DNA of 64,000 nt from Candidatus Poribacteria bacterium (GTDB lineage Bacteria > Poribacteria > WGA-4E > WGA-3G), in contig JAJEGI010000044.1 in assembly GCA_022819945.1 (NCBI GenBank), forward strand, positions 16,912 to 80,911, written 5' to 3'. Of the stretch, positions 44,926 to 54,205 are shown piece by piece. The notes under the pieces were generated by a model, which was not told where the DNA came from, did no database searches, and worked only from the letters and a program-made list of their open reading frames with translations. The translations under genes and the position numbers were made by a program. Each line of letters opens with the position of its first letter. The first letter of the stretch is position 1.

Positions 44926-47900
44926 ATGATTAACCGAATTATTGAAATCTGTATGAAAAACCGCCTGCTGGTATTAGTTATCTTTGTGTTTGTCACAATG
45001 GCGGGTTGGTGGGCATTGAACCACACACCCATTGATGCCCTACCTGACATCGGCGAAAACCAGGTGATTGTCTTTGCGGATTGGCCCGGACGCAGTCCGA
45101 GGGATATTGAAGACCAGGTGATCTATCCGCTGAGTATTGCCATGCTTGGAATTCCCGATGTCAAAGATGTTCGATCGACTTCAATGTTCAGTTTTGGCTA
45201 CATTAACATTATCTTCAAAGATGATGTTGATTTCTATTGGGCACGTACACGGGTGCTGGAGCGAATGAACCTTGCCCAGAAAGACATGCCAGAGGGTGTT
45301 GTGCCAGTCCTCGGGCCTGATGCGACGGGTGTCGGACAGGTATTTTGGTATACGGTTGAGAACGGATACTATTGCCCGAAACATCCGACGGAACGCTACG
45401 CGGAGCCGGGTATCTGTCCGGAAGATGGGGAAAAACGTGTTGCTTCCAATTTAGAGCTACATGAACTTCGGTCGCTCCAAGACTGGACAGTTCGTTACTA
45501 TCTCGCCTCCGCTGATGGCGTTTCCGAGGTTGCTTCGGTCGGTGGATACGTCAAGCAGTATCAGATCGATATTGATCCGAACACTTTACTCGCCTATAAT
45601 GTGCCGTTATCAGCGGTTTACAACGCTATCCGTGGTAGCAACCTTGATGTCGGCGCGAAGGTTATTGAAGAAGGCGGGATGGAGTTCCTGATTCGGGGTC
45701 TGGGTTTTATCAAAAACATAGCGGACATAGAGAACATTGTTGTCAAGGAACACAACGGTGTGCCGATCTATGTTAAGAACCTTGGCACAGTCAGCGAAGG
45801 TCCCGACTTTCGGCGTGGTGCCTTAGACAAAGCTGGCATCCCTGCGACGGGTGGCGTCGTGCTAATGCGCTACGGCGATAATCCACTGCGTGTGATTGAG
45901 AATGTCAAAGCGAAGATAGCAGAACTTACGCCAGGGCTGCCATCAGGTGTCCGAATCGTTCCCTTCTACGACCGGAGCCATCTCATTCACCGCGCAACAG
46001 ATACATTAAAGGAGACGCTGACAGAGGAAATTATCGTTGCCGCGGTCGTCATCCTGCTTTTCTTAGGACAGGTTTCGAGTAGCCTGATAATCGCACTCGT
46101 CTTACCGATGGGTGTTCTGCTCGCGTTTGTAGGTATGCGGATTATCGGTTTACCGTCAAACATCATGTCGATGGGAGGTATCGCCATAGCGATTGGTGTT
46201 ATGGTGGATGCTGGCATTGTGATGACGGAAAATATCACTCGGCATTTACAGGAACCACACCCAGGTGAAAGTAAACTTCAGGTCGCAATTCGTGCTGCTA
46301 AGGAGGTAGGTCCCCCTATTTTCTTCGCAATGCTCATTGTCATCGTTGCGTTTATACCCGTCTTTTCGCTTACCGGTCAAGCGGGCAAACTCTTCAAACC
46401 ACTTGCCTATACAAAAACTTTCGCTATGCTCGGTGCAGCCCTCCTTGCGATTAGTTTAGTGCCTGTTTTAGGGTCTATTCTACTCACGGATCCAACGCGG
46501 ACCCGAACAGGTGCGGTTTCCAAGCGAGTGTCACAATTTTTGGCGTTACTCGGCTGGCCCCTGAGAAAGTTAGCCGATGGAATTACGTGGTTACTCAGAA
46601 CTATCTATCGTCCAATTATTCGGTTGGCTGTCAAGAATATTTGGACGAAACTCATTGTTGTTGCTTTGGCAGTGTTGGCTTTTGCTGTGAGTCTGCCGTT
46701 GACCCCCTTCTATAAAAATATTGGGCAAGAATTCATGCCGCCACTTAACGAAGGGGCACTCCTATTTATGCCTGTGCTGCTGCCCGGTGCCTCAATTACG
46801 CAAGCGAAAGATGTTATGGCGAAACAGGATTTGATTATGAATCGATTTCCAGAAGTTTCGCTTGTCGTGGGAAAATTAGGGCGTGCATCAACAGCAACCG
46901 ACCCTGCACCAATTGGTATGTTTGAGACCGTTATCAATATAATTGATCCAGCAGCGTGGCCCCGGCGTGCCATTAAACACGACTTGACAAGAGAACTTGT
47001 GTCCGTTCTTGTTCAACGCTTAGTACGTGAAGAGCTTATAAGCAAGGAACACGCCAACCATATTGGTGCTGATTTTCTTGATGATATTGTTGGGGCGACC
47101 GTGAAACGGTTTGATACCTTAGCGACAACATACCACAATTCGCATCAGTCGGTTGACGAGCGCGAGAAACTCTATCGTATCTGGTTATTACGAATCCTTT
47201 TGGAGGAACTCCTTTCCGAAGAGCGGGCAGGTGAGATGCGGTTGGCACACGTCAAAATTGGAGCGTCTGAGACTGAGATGAAACTTCATCGGATCGCCGA
47301 GGCAATTGAACCGACTCTCAAGCATAAAACTTATTTCCGAACCAAGAACCGCAACGAACTCATCACTGAACTGACAGAGGCGACACGAATGCCGGGCGTG
47401 TCGCCTATTATGACACAGCCTATCCGTAATCGCGTCGATATGCTCGCAACAGGCATACAAACCCCCATCGGAATTAAAGTGTTTGGTAAAGACCTCGCGA
47501 AGATTGAAGATATTGCCGTGCGGATTGAGCAGGAACTCCTGACACTTGAGGGCGCGCAGGGGCCCTATGCCGAACGCATCGGAAATAAGCCGTACCTCGA
47601 ATTTCACATTAACAGGGAAGAGGCGGCACGCTACGGCATCCAAATCCGAACAGTACAGCAGATCATCATGACAGCCATCGGTGGTATGAATCTGACCTAT
47701 ACCGTTGAGGGACGGGAGCGATTTCCGATTCGTATCCGCTACATGCGGGAATTGCGGGATAATATTGAAGCACTCAAGCGCGTCCTTGTTCCAGCACCGA
47801 AAGGACTTCATATTCCGCTTGAGCAACTCGTAACAATTGAAAGACGACCGGGGCCCGCGAAGATCGCGAGCGAAAATACACTCCTCTTTTCCCGCGTCTT

Positions 47901-48594
47901 TTGTGATGTGGACGTTGATAAGATTGGGCTGGTTGACTTCGTTACGTTGGCACAAAAAACGCTTGATGAAAAGATTAAACCGACTTTGCCGCAAGGCTAT
48001 TTCTACGCTTTTAGCGGACAGTACGAAGCCGAACTGGAGGCACGTGATCGATTAACGATTGTCGTTCCAGTATGTATCGCTGTCATCTTTATGTTGCTAT
48101 ACCTCCAGTTCAAATCGCCTTCTGCGATGTTTTCGATCTTCCTTGCTATTCCTTTTGCGTTCATCGGTGGTATGTGGATGCAGTGGTTGATGCAATACAT
48201 ACCGGAGGCACTTGGCGGTGGTTATGCCATTAAATATAGTACAGCCGTATGGGTGGGGTATATAGCCTTGTTTGGTATAGCTGTTGAGGATGGAATCGTT
48301 TTAATTGAATATCTGTTGGAACGCGTCCGAGGCGGCGAACCTATTGACGAAGCCGTCATCAATGCCGGTTTATTGCGCGTCCGACCGATTATCATGACAA
48401 CAGCGACCACGGTTTTGGCATTATTGCCCATTATGTTGGCAGAAATCAGCACTACCACCGGCGCGGAATTGATGAAGCCCATCGCGGTACCCACCTTCGG
48501 TGGAATGGTCTCAGCAACAGTGGCTAACCTTATTTTGGCACCTGTGTTGTTTTCCCTATTCTATCCTGTTGAACGCTGGATTCGCGAGCGATAG
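44926..48594 (+). CDS. cusA: CusA/CzcA-type heavy-metal RND pump with insertions
   Basis: 1222 residues, against about 1040 for CusA. Twelve membrane helices in RND order. The proton-relay regions are VMVDAGIVMTEN in TM4 and GIAVEDGIVLIEYLL in TM10. Two insertions account for the extra length. One (about 145-180) is a degenerate metal module YYCPKHP ... GICPEDGEK with C150, H153 and C164, between VFWYTVE and the LRSLQDW strand. The other (about 675-805) is a helical, charged segment (KHDLTRELVSVLVQRLVREEL) in the second periplasmic loop, before MPGVSPIMTQPI. Drives metal export by proton motive force. GAGAG precedes the ATG. Confidence 0.95.
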   Translation: MINRIIEICMKNRLLVLVIFVFVTMAGWWALNHTPIDALPDIGENQVIVFADWPGRSPRDIEDQVIYPLSIAMLGIPDVKDVRSTSMFSFGYINIIFKDDVDFYWARTRVLERMNLAQKDMPEGVVPVLGPDATGVGQVFWYTVENGYYCPKHPTERYAEPGICPEDGEKRVASNLELHELRSLQDWTVRYYLASADGVSEVASVGGYVKQYQIDIDPNTLLAYNVPLSAVYNAIRGSNLDVGAKVIEEGGMEFLIRGLGFIKNIADIENIVVKEHNGVPIYVKNLGTVSEGPDFRRGALDKAGIPATGGVVLMRYGDNPLRVIENVKAKIAELTPGLPSGVRIVPFYDRSHLIHRATDTLKETLTEEIIVAAVVILLFLGQVSSSLIIALVLPMGVLLAFVGMRIIGLPSNIMSMGGIAIAIGVMVDAGIVMTENITRHLQEPHPGESKLQVAIRAAKEVGPPIFFAMLIVIVAFIPVFSLTGQAGKLFKPLAYTKTFAMLGAALLAISLVPVLGSILLTDPTRTRTGAVSKRVSQFLALLGWPLRKLADGITWLLRTIYRPIIRLAVKNIWTKLIVVALAVLAFAVSLPLTPFYKNIGQEFMPPLNEGALLFMPVLLPGASITQAKDVMAKQDLIMNRFPEVSLVVGKLGRASTATDPAPIGMFETVINIIDPAAWPRRAIKHDLTRELVSVLVQRLVREELISKEHANHIGADFLDDIVGATVKRFDTLATTYHNSHQSVDEREKLYRIWLLRILLEELLSEERAGEMRLAHVKIGASETEMKLHRIAEAIEPTLKHKTYFRTKNRNELITELTEATRMPGVSPIMTQPIRNRVDMLATGIQTPIGIKVFGKDLAKIEDIAVRIEQELLTLEGAQGPYAERIGNKPYLEFHINREEAARYGIQIRTVQQIIMTAIGGMNLTYTVEGRERFPIRIRYMRELRDNIEALKRVLVPAPKGLHIPLEQLVTIERRPGPAKIASENTLLFSRVFCDVDVDKIGLVDFVTLAQKTLDEKIKPTLPQGYFYAFSGQYEAELEARDRLTIVVPVCIAVIFMLLYLQFKSPSAMFSIFLAIPFAFIGGMWMQWLMQYIPEALGGGYAIKYSTAVWVGYIALFGIAVEDGIVLIEYLLERVRGGEPIDEAVINAGLLRVRPIIMTTATTVLALLPIMLAEISTTTGAELMKPIAVPTFGGMVSATVANLILAPVLFSLFYPVERWIRER

Positions 48595-48664
48595 AGAAGA
48601 TGTGTTTTGCGGCGCGACTTCACATATTCGGTGTCTGTCATTGAGAAATTAAATTGGAGAAGTC

Positions 48665-49279
48665 ATGAAACTTCTAATTACCTTCAGCATCTGTATACTC
48701 GTTGGTCTTGTAGGGATACCAACTGTCGGCACTGCACTTGAACTTGAAAAATATGCTCATGTTGCAAAAGGCGGTGTCGTGAGCGTCGGGCGCGGATTAG
48801 TGATTACAAATGACGAACTGGAAATCGCACGCACCGAAGAATTCTCAATCGGATTTCAGGTAACACCTGCACTCCGATTGTCAGTCCCGTTCGGTAATTA
48901 CGTCGTCGATACCCGCGGCGGCAACGCAGATGTTCTGCCCTTCGGAATGTTGAATGTTGAAACTGTTGGTATGATGCTAACGCTCAGTGGACGCGGAAAA
49001 TGGGCACCGTTTATTGGACTTGGAACAAACTTCTACGCCTTTACTGAACAATTCGCGACACCTGCAAATATACAAAACACTTTTGGTGCAGAAGCGTCTA
49101 CTGGACTCAACATAAGACTTATTGATAACATCTTTGAAGTGGCACAGTTACGCGGATCCGTCGGTTATCAGTTCAGTTTTTTAAAACCGGCAGTTAGTGT
49201 ACCTACCAGCCCCGATGTTGGAACGTTATCGTTGAACCGTCATAGTATCACCTTTCGGTTGGAGATATTGGGATTGTGA
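48665..49279 (+). CDS. exported beta-barrel-like protein
   Basis: 204 residues with a signal peptide (LLITFSICILVGLVGIPTVGTA). The mature part has the strand/turn rhythm of a small outer-membrane barrel (FSIGFQVTPALRLSVPFGNY; KWAPFIGLGTNFYAF; RGSVGYQFSF) and ends HSITFRLEILGL. OmpW/OmpX-like by shape only. GGAGA lies before the ATG, 70 bp after cusA in the same direction, so it may be the last gene of the metal operon. Confidence 0.65.
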   Translation: MKLLITFSICILVGLVGIPTVGTALELEKYAHVAKGGVVSVGRGLVITNDELEIARTEEFSIGFQVTPALRLSVPFGNYVVDTRGGNADVLPFGMLNVETVGMMLTLSGRGKWAPFIGLGTNFYAFTEQFATPANIQNTFGAEASTGLNIRLIDNIFEVAQLRGSVGYQFSFLKPAVSVPTSPDVGTLSLNRHSITFRLEILGL

Positions 49280-49350
49280 AAATCCTTGTAAAAATAAGGA
49301 ATTCTGGTAAACTTATAGGGATGCTCGAAAAACGGATAAGGAGGTCGTAG

Positions 49351-50343
49351 ATGTCTTTTCAAATCTATCGCCAGCCGCGAACAGGTGCTTTGTTGGCACT
49401 CGCTTTTTTCATATTAAGCACGCCGCTACTCAGCAGTGCTCGTGACACAGAGGGGTCTGGTCAAAAACTGGCGGCTATCTTCCCAGAAGCCAAGAAATTT
49501 GTCCAACGAGACGTTATCCTGACTGCTGAACAGATAGCCGCTATTGAGAAGAAACTCGGAGCTAAACTTCAGTCAGAGGACCTGAAGCCAATTTTTTACT
49601 TCCTACTTGATGACAAAAACAAGCCGATAGGTTTAGTCTTGTTCAATAACATCGAGGGACCAAACGGTGTCATTGAAGGTGCTGTTGGGTTGGATATAAT
49701 GGGAAAAGTCGTGAAAGTGGCAGTCTATGAACACAAGGAATCAAGCACGATTGCGGGAGCGGAATTTCTCAAGCAGTTCATCGGTATGGGTATAGATGAC
49801 GCTTTCGAGGTTGGCGTGGATGTTGAAGTTATGGAGGGGCACGCAGCTGCCGCAAATGCTGTCGCCTTGCTACCGAAAAAGACGGTGGTGATGAGTTATG
49901 CCCTTTTCCTCAAGCGGGAATCGAAACCTGCACCGGAAGAGAAAACACCCGAACCTGAGACACCAGCGGAAATGCCTGAAGAAGATATGCCTGAGGTTGA
50001 CGACCTCAAAGCCCTCATGATGTTGATGATAGAAGACTATTTTGTTGTCGTTGACTACTTTGATGAGAAAGAGAGCAAGGAAAAAGCCATTGAAGCGGCG
50101 AATCGACTCGCCAGATATGCAAAGCGCATTTCAGACTTCGAGCCACCGAAAAATGCAGATCAGACCGACGAGTACGTCTATCTCCAAGACAAATTTAGTG
50201 AAACCCTTCTTCAATTTGCTGAAAAACTTGAACAGGAAGGTATTTCTGACGAAACCCGTAAACAGTGGGACGCTATTGTTACTTTAATCGATCAGGCACA
50301 CCTCCGGTTCAGCGAAGAGGAAATTGATTTGGATGCGTATTAG
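49351..50343 (+). CDS. exported FMN-bind-like protein with helical C-terminal domain
   Basis: 330 residues. Signal peptide (GALLALAFFILSTPLLSSA). Residues about 30-180 match the FMN-binding domain found in electron-transfer proteins of the RnfG/NqrC and PceC type (LAAIFPEAKKFVQRDVILTAEQIAAIEKKLGAKL; GAVGLDIMGKVVKVAVYEHKES). A Pro/Glu linker (KPAPEEKTPEPETPAEMPEEDMPEVD) follows. The C-terminal 115 residues form a four-helix pattern like cytochrome c556 but without CxxCH haem sites. AAGGAGG before the ATG. The flavin-attachment Thr motif is not clear. Confidence 0.65.
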   Translation: MSFQIYRQPRTGALLALAFFILSTPLLSSARDTEGSGQKLAAIFPEAKKFVQRDVILTAEQIAAIEKKLGAKLQSEDLKPIFYFLLDDKNKPIGLVLFNNIEGPNGVIEGAVGLDIMGKVVKVAVYEHKESSTIAGAEFLKQFIGMGIDDAFEVGVDVEVMEGHAAAANAVALLPKKTVVMSYALFLKRESKPAPEEKTPEPETPAEMPEEDMPEVDDLKALMMLMIEDYFVVVDYFDEKESKEKAIEAANRLARYAKRISDFEPPKNADQTDEYVYLQDKFSETLLQFAEKLEQEGISDETRKQWDAIVTLIDQAHLRFSEEEIDLDAY

Positions 50344-50494
50344 TGGCGGGTGTTGTGCCCGACACAGAGAAACACGGGACATTTAATGTTAATTGAATAC
50401 TTGATGCACAACCGTGGACAATACTTGGTGCGTATTGACATAGCATTTACCAGAGGTGCGTTAGCACACTTTTTGGTTTCTAATTGGAGAAATA

Positions 50495-51895
50495 ATGAAA
50501 AGTTGGATATGTTGCTTATGTGCAATGTACGTGTTGGTAGGCACACTGCAGGCAACAGCACAGGTGCGTCCGCCTCGGCGGAAACATAGAATATTGGTAG
50601 ACCCAAGTGTGAAGAAGAAGCAAAACACTGTCAAGGCGGATATAGGTGAAAGCCTCAAAGACATTGCGAAACGCGCAACGCGACTCGCCGAAAATCCGAA
50701 GGTAGATGTTGTATTTGTTGTTGACGCGAACAAGCAGATGTTGGCATCTATTGCTGTTCTTGAAAAGAAACTTGTTGATATGTTGGCTGTTATAGAAACG
50801 AAAACGATGGATTACAGATTCGCACTCGTGAGTTTTCAATCGATACAGGGAGAACCGCATTACACGTTTCATCACTGGACTCTTGACTATTTCGGTATTG
50901 AAAATGCCTTGCAGAAGATACGGAGCGAGTTTGACAAGAGGATTGAATCTGGATATGGGCTTGATGCGATCGTGAAGGGTTTAAATGAGTTGGATTTCCG
51001 AGAAGGCGTTACAACGCAATTTATTGTGATTAGTAACTCGCGGATGCGTACCTCATGGACAGAGGCAGATGCCAAAAGCAGGATTAGTGAACAGATCGTC
51101 AGCTTATGCCAACAAAACAGTGTACAGCTTAACTTTATCGGTACGAGTGAGAAAGTCCAAGCAGAACTTACTGATAAAACGGAAGGCAAATGGTATCCGA
51201 TTGATTCACGTCAGCGACGGATGGACGGACAACGCATCCAGAGTGGGGAAACGATCGCCGATAAAGCACTGCTTCGGGTGGATGGACTGTTTAAACGCAT
51301 CGCTGAAAATTTAGTTCAGAGTGAACCCGGTAAAGTAGACATTGTGTTCGTTTTCGATTACAGTCTGAGCATGCAAACCAAAACGGAGCCGGCGTGTGAG
51401 GGTTTGGATCGGATGGTGGCAGTGTTTAGGGAAGCAGGATTGGATTACCGATTTGGGATTATCCGATTCTGGGCGGCTATCGGTGGTGGCGAAAGCACCA
51501 TCGTCGTAACAAAGCCACCGCTGGAGCCTGAGCAGGTGAAGACTATGTTTCGACTCCCAAAATCCGGTGATGAGCATCTACTTGATGCCGTTATTGAAGG
51601 TGTACCGAAACTTCGGACAACACCGGATCGAGACCTCGTGCTCATCATTGTCACGGACGAATCGACGAGCAGGCGTGCCGAAAAAGGGTATACAGCAGGC
51701 AAAGCTATTTCCGTGTGCCGTGGAGCGCGGGCAAGAGTTTACGTCATCGGCGGTGTTACCTCTATACATCAGAGTGGGTCTTTTGGAGATAACTTCCAGC
51801 GGCAAGTCGCTCAACTTACCAAAGGCGAGCACTACATTATGCCGGGAGCGACTATGACACTGACCACGACAGGTGGCCCTGATCAGCGACGATAA
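50495..51895 (+). CDS. exported protein with two vWA domains
   Basis: 466 residues. Signal peptide (ICCLCAMYVLVGTLQATAQ). Two von Willebrand A domains: the first (about 65-250, VDVVFVVDANKQMLAS) lacks the DxSxS metal-site motif, the second (about 280-450, VDIVFVFDYSLSMQTK) keeps it. A later loop, IIVTDESTS, fits the MIDAS of the second. The first may be structural or bind without metal. GGAGA precedes the ATG. It converges on the next gene with only 22 bp between. Confidence 0.8.
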   Translation: MKSWICCLCAMYVLVGTLQATAQVRPPRRKHRILVDPSVKKKQNTVKADIGESLKDIAKRATRLAENPKVDVVFVVDANKQMLASIAVLEKKLVDMLAVIETKTMDYRFALVSFQSIQGEPHYTFHHWTLDYFGIENALQKIRSEFDKRIESGYGLDAIVKGLNELDFREGVTTQFIVISNSRMRTSWTEADAKSRISEQIVSLCQQNSVQLNFIGTSEKVQAELTDKTEGKWYPIDSRQRRMDGQRIQSGETIADKALLRVDGLFKRIAENLVQSEPGKVDIVFVFDYSLSMQTKTEPACEGLDRMVAVFREAGLDYRFGIIRFWAAIGGGESTIVVTKPPLEPEQVKTMFRLPKSGDEHLLDAVIEGVPKLRTTPDRDLVLIIVTDESTSRRAEKGYTAGKAISVCRGARARVYVIGGVTSIHQSGSFGDNFQRQVAQLTKGEHYIMPGATMTLTTTGGPDQRR

Positions 51896-51917
51896 GTGTG
51901 CCGCCTTCACCTTCTCG

Positions 51918-52931
51918 TTATTTTGCCTGTCGCTCTACAGCAAGTTCATCTGCCGTTTTGGCGTGTATCGCAATTAGAACAAAACAGGTGGACTGTAAAT
52001 TCGCCGTCTGTGCTGTTAATTCCATGGGGGTATTGCTGACAAAACTGCCGTCATCTTGCCGCACGTCCGTTAAATAGTCGGTTGCGACGCGGCGCGTATT
52101 GAGCGGATCATTTCCAGCCGCAAGTGCCAGAATCGCGATCGCAGTGATTTCCGGATCGCTGGGGCTATTTTTATATCTTCCGAACCCGCCATCTCTGTTC
52201 TGTAGCTGCTTTAACCATGCGATTTGTGCATCAATATCGTAAACAGGTTCTAAACCTTGTATCACCCAAGATGTCAAGAAAACATCGGATTGCATGCCGC
52301 GTTGCATTGCCCAACCGCCATCAAAGTTAATGGTTTTTGCCAACCAATCTGCGCCTTTAGAGACAGGTTCAAAACTCTGTTTGAAACCGAGCCGCCTGAA
52401 TCCTGCTAAAACAGCAGCGGTGTACAGCACGTTGTCGGGACTTCGTGCCTGTTTACCCCAGCCACCACTCCGGTTCTGGACTTTTTTCAACCAACGAAAC
52501 CCTGTAAAACGGACTTCAGAATCGGTCTCTGCTGTCGTTAAGGCGATAAGGGCAAAAACGGTGTGTGCGGTATTATTGTTCCAACTGCCATCATCCGATT
52601 GTGTATTTCGTAGATACGCAACACCCATTCGGATGACCTCTGAACCGGTACCCCATCCCGCCTCAATCAACGCCCAAATCGCGAACGCAGTATTCTCCAC
52701 ATTGCTATCTCCACCAGGGACAAGGGGCCAACCGCCATCTCGGTTTTGGTGCTTGACAATATAGGTTTTCGCACCCGCTATGGTTTTGAAGAGCGGAGGT
52801 CCTTCTGATATTTCAGCGTTATTGGAAGTAGAGGCTTCGGTATCCGCAGCAGCACTTCCGCTAACCCCGATAACGAAGTTCAATAGGATATAACAACAGA
52901 TTGCTATGAAAACGCTTTTGTGGCTTTTCAT
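51918..52931 (-). CDS. exported squalene-cyclase-repeat (prenyltransferase-like) protein
   Basis: 337 residues. Signal peptide (FIAICCYILLNFVIGVSGSAAA), then at least five alpha-alpha barrel repeats with QW-type motifs (QNRDGGWPLVPGG, QSDDGSWNNNTA, QNRSGGWGKQAR, QNRDGGFGRYKN, RQDDGSFVSNTP). The catalytic DxDD of squalene-hopene cyclases is missing, so it is probably not a cyclase; in this superfamily such exported forms may bind lipids, glycans or proteins. GGAGG precedes the ATG and a dispersed repeat (52965-53003) is directly upstream. Confidence 0.75.
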   Translation of the reverse strand: MKSHKSVFIAICCYILLNFVIGVSGSAAADTEASTSNNAEISEGPPLFKTIAGAKTYIVKHQNRDGGWPLVPGGDSNVENTAFAIWALIEAGWGTGSEVIRMGVAYLRNTQSDDGSWNNNTAHTVFALIALTTAETDSEVRFTGFRWLKKVQNRSGGWGKQARSPDNVLYTAAVLAGFRRLGFKQSFEPVSKGADWLAKTINFDGGWAMQRGMQSDVFLTSWVIQGLEPVYDIDAQIAWLKQLQNRDGGFGRYKNSPSDPEITAIAILALAAGNDPLNTRRVATDYLTDVRQDDGSFVSNTPMELTAQTANLQSTCFVLIAIHAKTADELAVERQAK

Positions 52932-52964
52932 ACTAACGTACCTCCATTTGTGCTATTGTTAGCT

Positions 52965-53003
52965 TTAAAACACCTGAAGATTTGTGGAGTTACGCGCGTT
53001 TTA
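52965..53003. repeat. dispersed repeat, TAAAACACCTGAAG type, copy C
   Basis: TTAAAACACCTGAAGA ... GGAGTTACGCGCGTTTTA; closest to copy A at 9942-9979, including its position just upstream of a gene start. Confidence 0.6.
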
Positions 53004-53043
53004 AAAACGGATATCTCTTCTTACAAGAGTATTGATTAGCACA

Positions 53044-54168
53044 CTACGACTGTGGTTCAATGACGACCTTGTAAACGCCTTCTTGTCCAAGCATATCAAT
53101 GCCTTTTTCCAACTGGTGTAACGGTAGATGATGCGTTATCAACTCGTGCAACGGCGCGCGTGTGATCTGGAGGAAATCCAAGGCTGTCTGAAATTGGATT
53201 TGCGGGTATGCCCATACGCCACAGACATCCAGATCTTTGTTACAAATTTGATGGGGTCGCACCAGCGTATCTCCAGAATCCGTATAGTGTCCGACCTCGA
53301 TGACTTTGCCACCGCGTCTCACCACGTCTAATGCTTCTGCGAAAACTACCGGTAATCCTGCACACTCAATCGCGATATCTACACCGACACCGTTTGTGAG
53401 TTCCTGAATCTGTTCAATTCGTTCTTCAGGTGTTGTCTCTCCAACATTGATAACCACATCCGCGCCCATCTGTTTTGCCATATCCAACCGGCTATCGACG
53501 AGATCGGTGGCGATAATTGTACCGGCACCGCTATCCCGTAGCACAGCGACAACGAGCAGACCAATGGGTCCACATCCGAGAACTGCCACGCTGCTCCCGA
53601 TGCTGTAGCCGTCTCCGACTTGTGGTAACCCTGGGGCACACGCGCGTTCAACGGCGCGCGTCGCAACTGCCACGGGTTCTGTCAATACGCGAATCTCTTC
53701 AGGAACACCCTCTGGCATTTTGTAGACCCAAGAGTTGCCGTGGATGTAGGTATACTCAGCGAATTCCCCGTTCAGATAGGGAGGCGTTTCGCTATTGCTA
53801 AAGCCGTAGATGGTTCGTCCAGAACATAAAGTTGGACGCCCCGGTACATGTAAACAGTAGTAGCATCTACCACAATTTTTTGAACCCGGTACCACGGTTA
53901 CACGGTCACCTTCTTTGATGGGACCGCCCAGCACATTCATCACCTGATTCGCATTTTTGCCGATCTCAGCAACCGTCCCGACGACTTCGTGTCCTGGAAT
54001 AACCGGAAATTTGAGGGCAGTGTGCCCAAGATACATGTGTTTATCACTTCCACAGATACCGACGCGGTCCACTTGTAACAGAAGTGCATCATCTGCGGGG
54101 GTCGGTTTCTCAAATTCGCGGATTTCTATCTGCCCCGGTTGGAGCATCACCGCCGCTTGGACTTGCAT
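53044..54168 (-). CDS. zinc-dependent alcohol/polyol dehydrogenase (MDR family)
   Basis: 374 residues. Catalytic-zinc region GICGSDKHMYLGH and PGHEVVGTV; structural-zinc cysteines in NCGRCYYCLHVPGRPTLC; NAD(P)-binding fold with SVAVLGCGPIGLLVVAVL. The set resembles sorbitol, threonine and related medium-chain dehydrogenases; the substrate cannot be named from sequence. Cytoplasmic, no signal peptide. AAGGAA lies before the ATG. It ends 40 bases before copy C of the dispersed repeat, and the CoxE-like gene is upstream on the same strand with 37 bp between. Confidence 0.88.
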   Translation of the reverse strand: MQVQAAVMLQPGQIEIREFEKPTPADDALLLQVDRVGICGSDKHMYLGHTALKFPVIPGHEVVGTVAEIGKNANQVMNVLGGPIKEGDRVTVVPGSKNCGRCYYCLHVPGRPTLCSGRTIYGFSNSETPPYLNGEFAEYTYIHGNSWVYKMPEGVPEEIRVLTEPVAVATRAVERACAPGLPQVGDGYSIGSSVAVLGCGPIGLLVVAVLRDSGAGTIIATDLVDSRLDMAKQMGADVVINVGETTPEERIEQIQELTNGVGVDIAIECAGLPVVFAEALDVVRRGGKVIEVGHYTDSGDTLVRPHQICNKDLDVCGVWAYPQIQFQTALDFLQITRAPLHELITHHLPLHQLEKGIDMLGQEGVYKVVIEPQS

Positions 54169-54205
54169 AATTCAGAATTCCTTGTCTTATTTTTTCTAGT
54201 TTGTT

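Noticed and set aside
47188..47994. 268-codon minus-strand frame inside cusA
   Set aside because: Antisense to a conserved pump; no recognisable domain and no start signals.
53044..54168. Alcohol dehydrogenase as part of the BMC pathway
   Set aside because: 30 kb away from the BMC cassette, opposite context, no encapsulation peptide.
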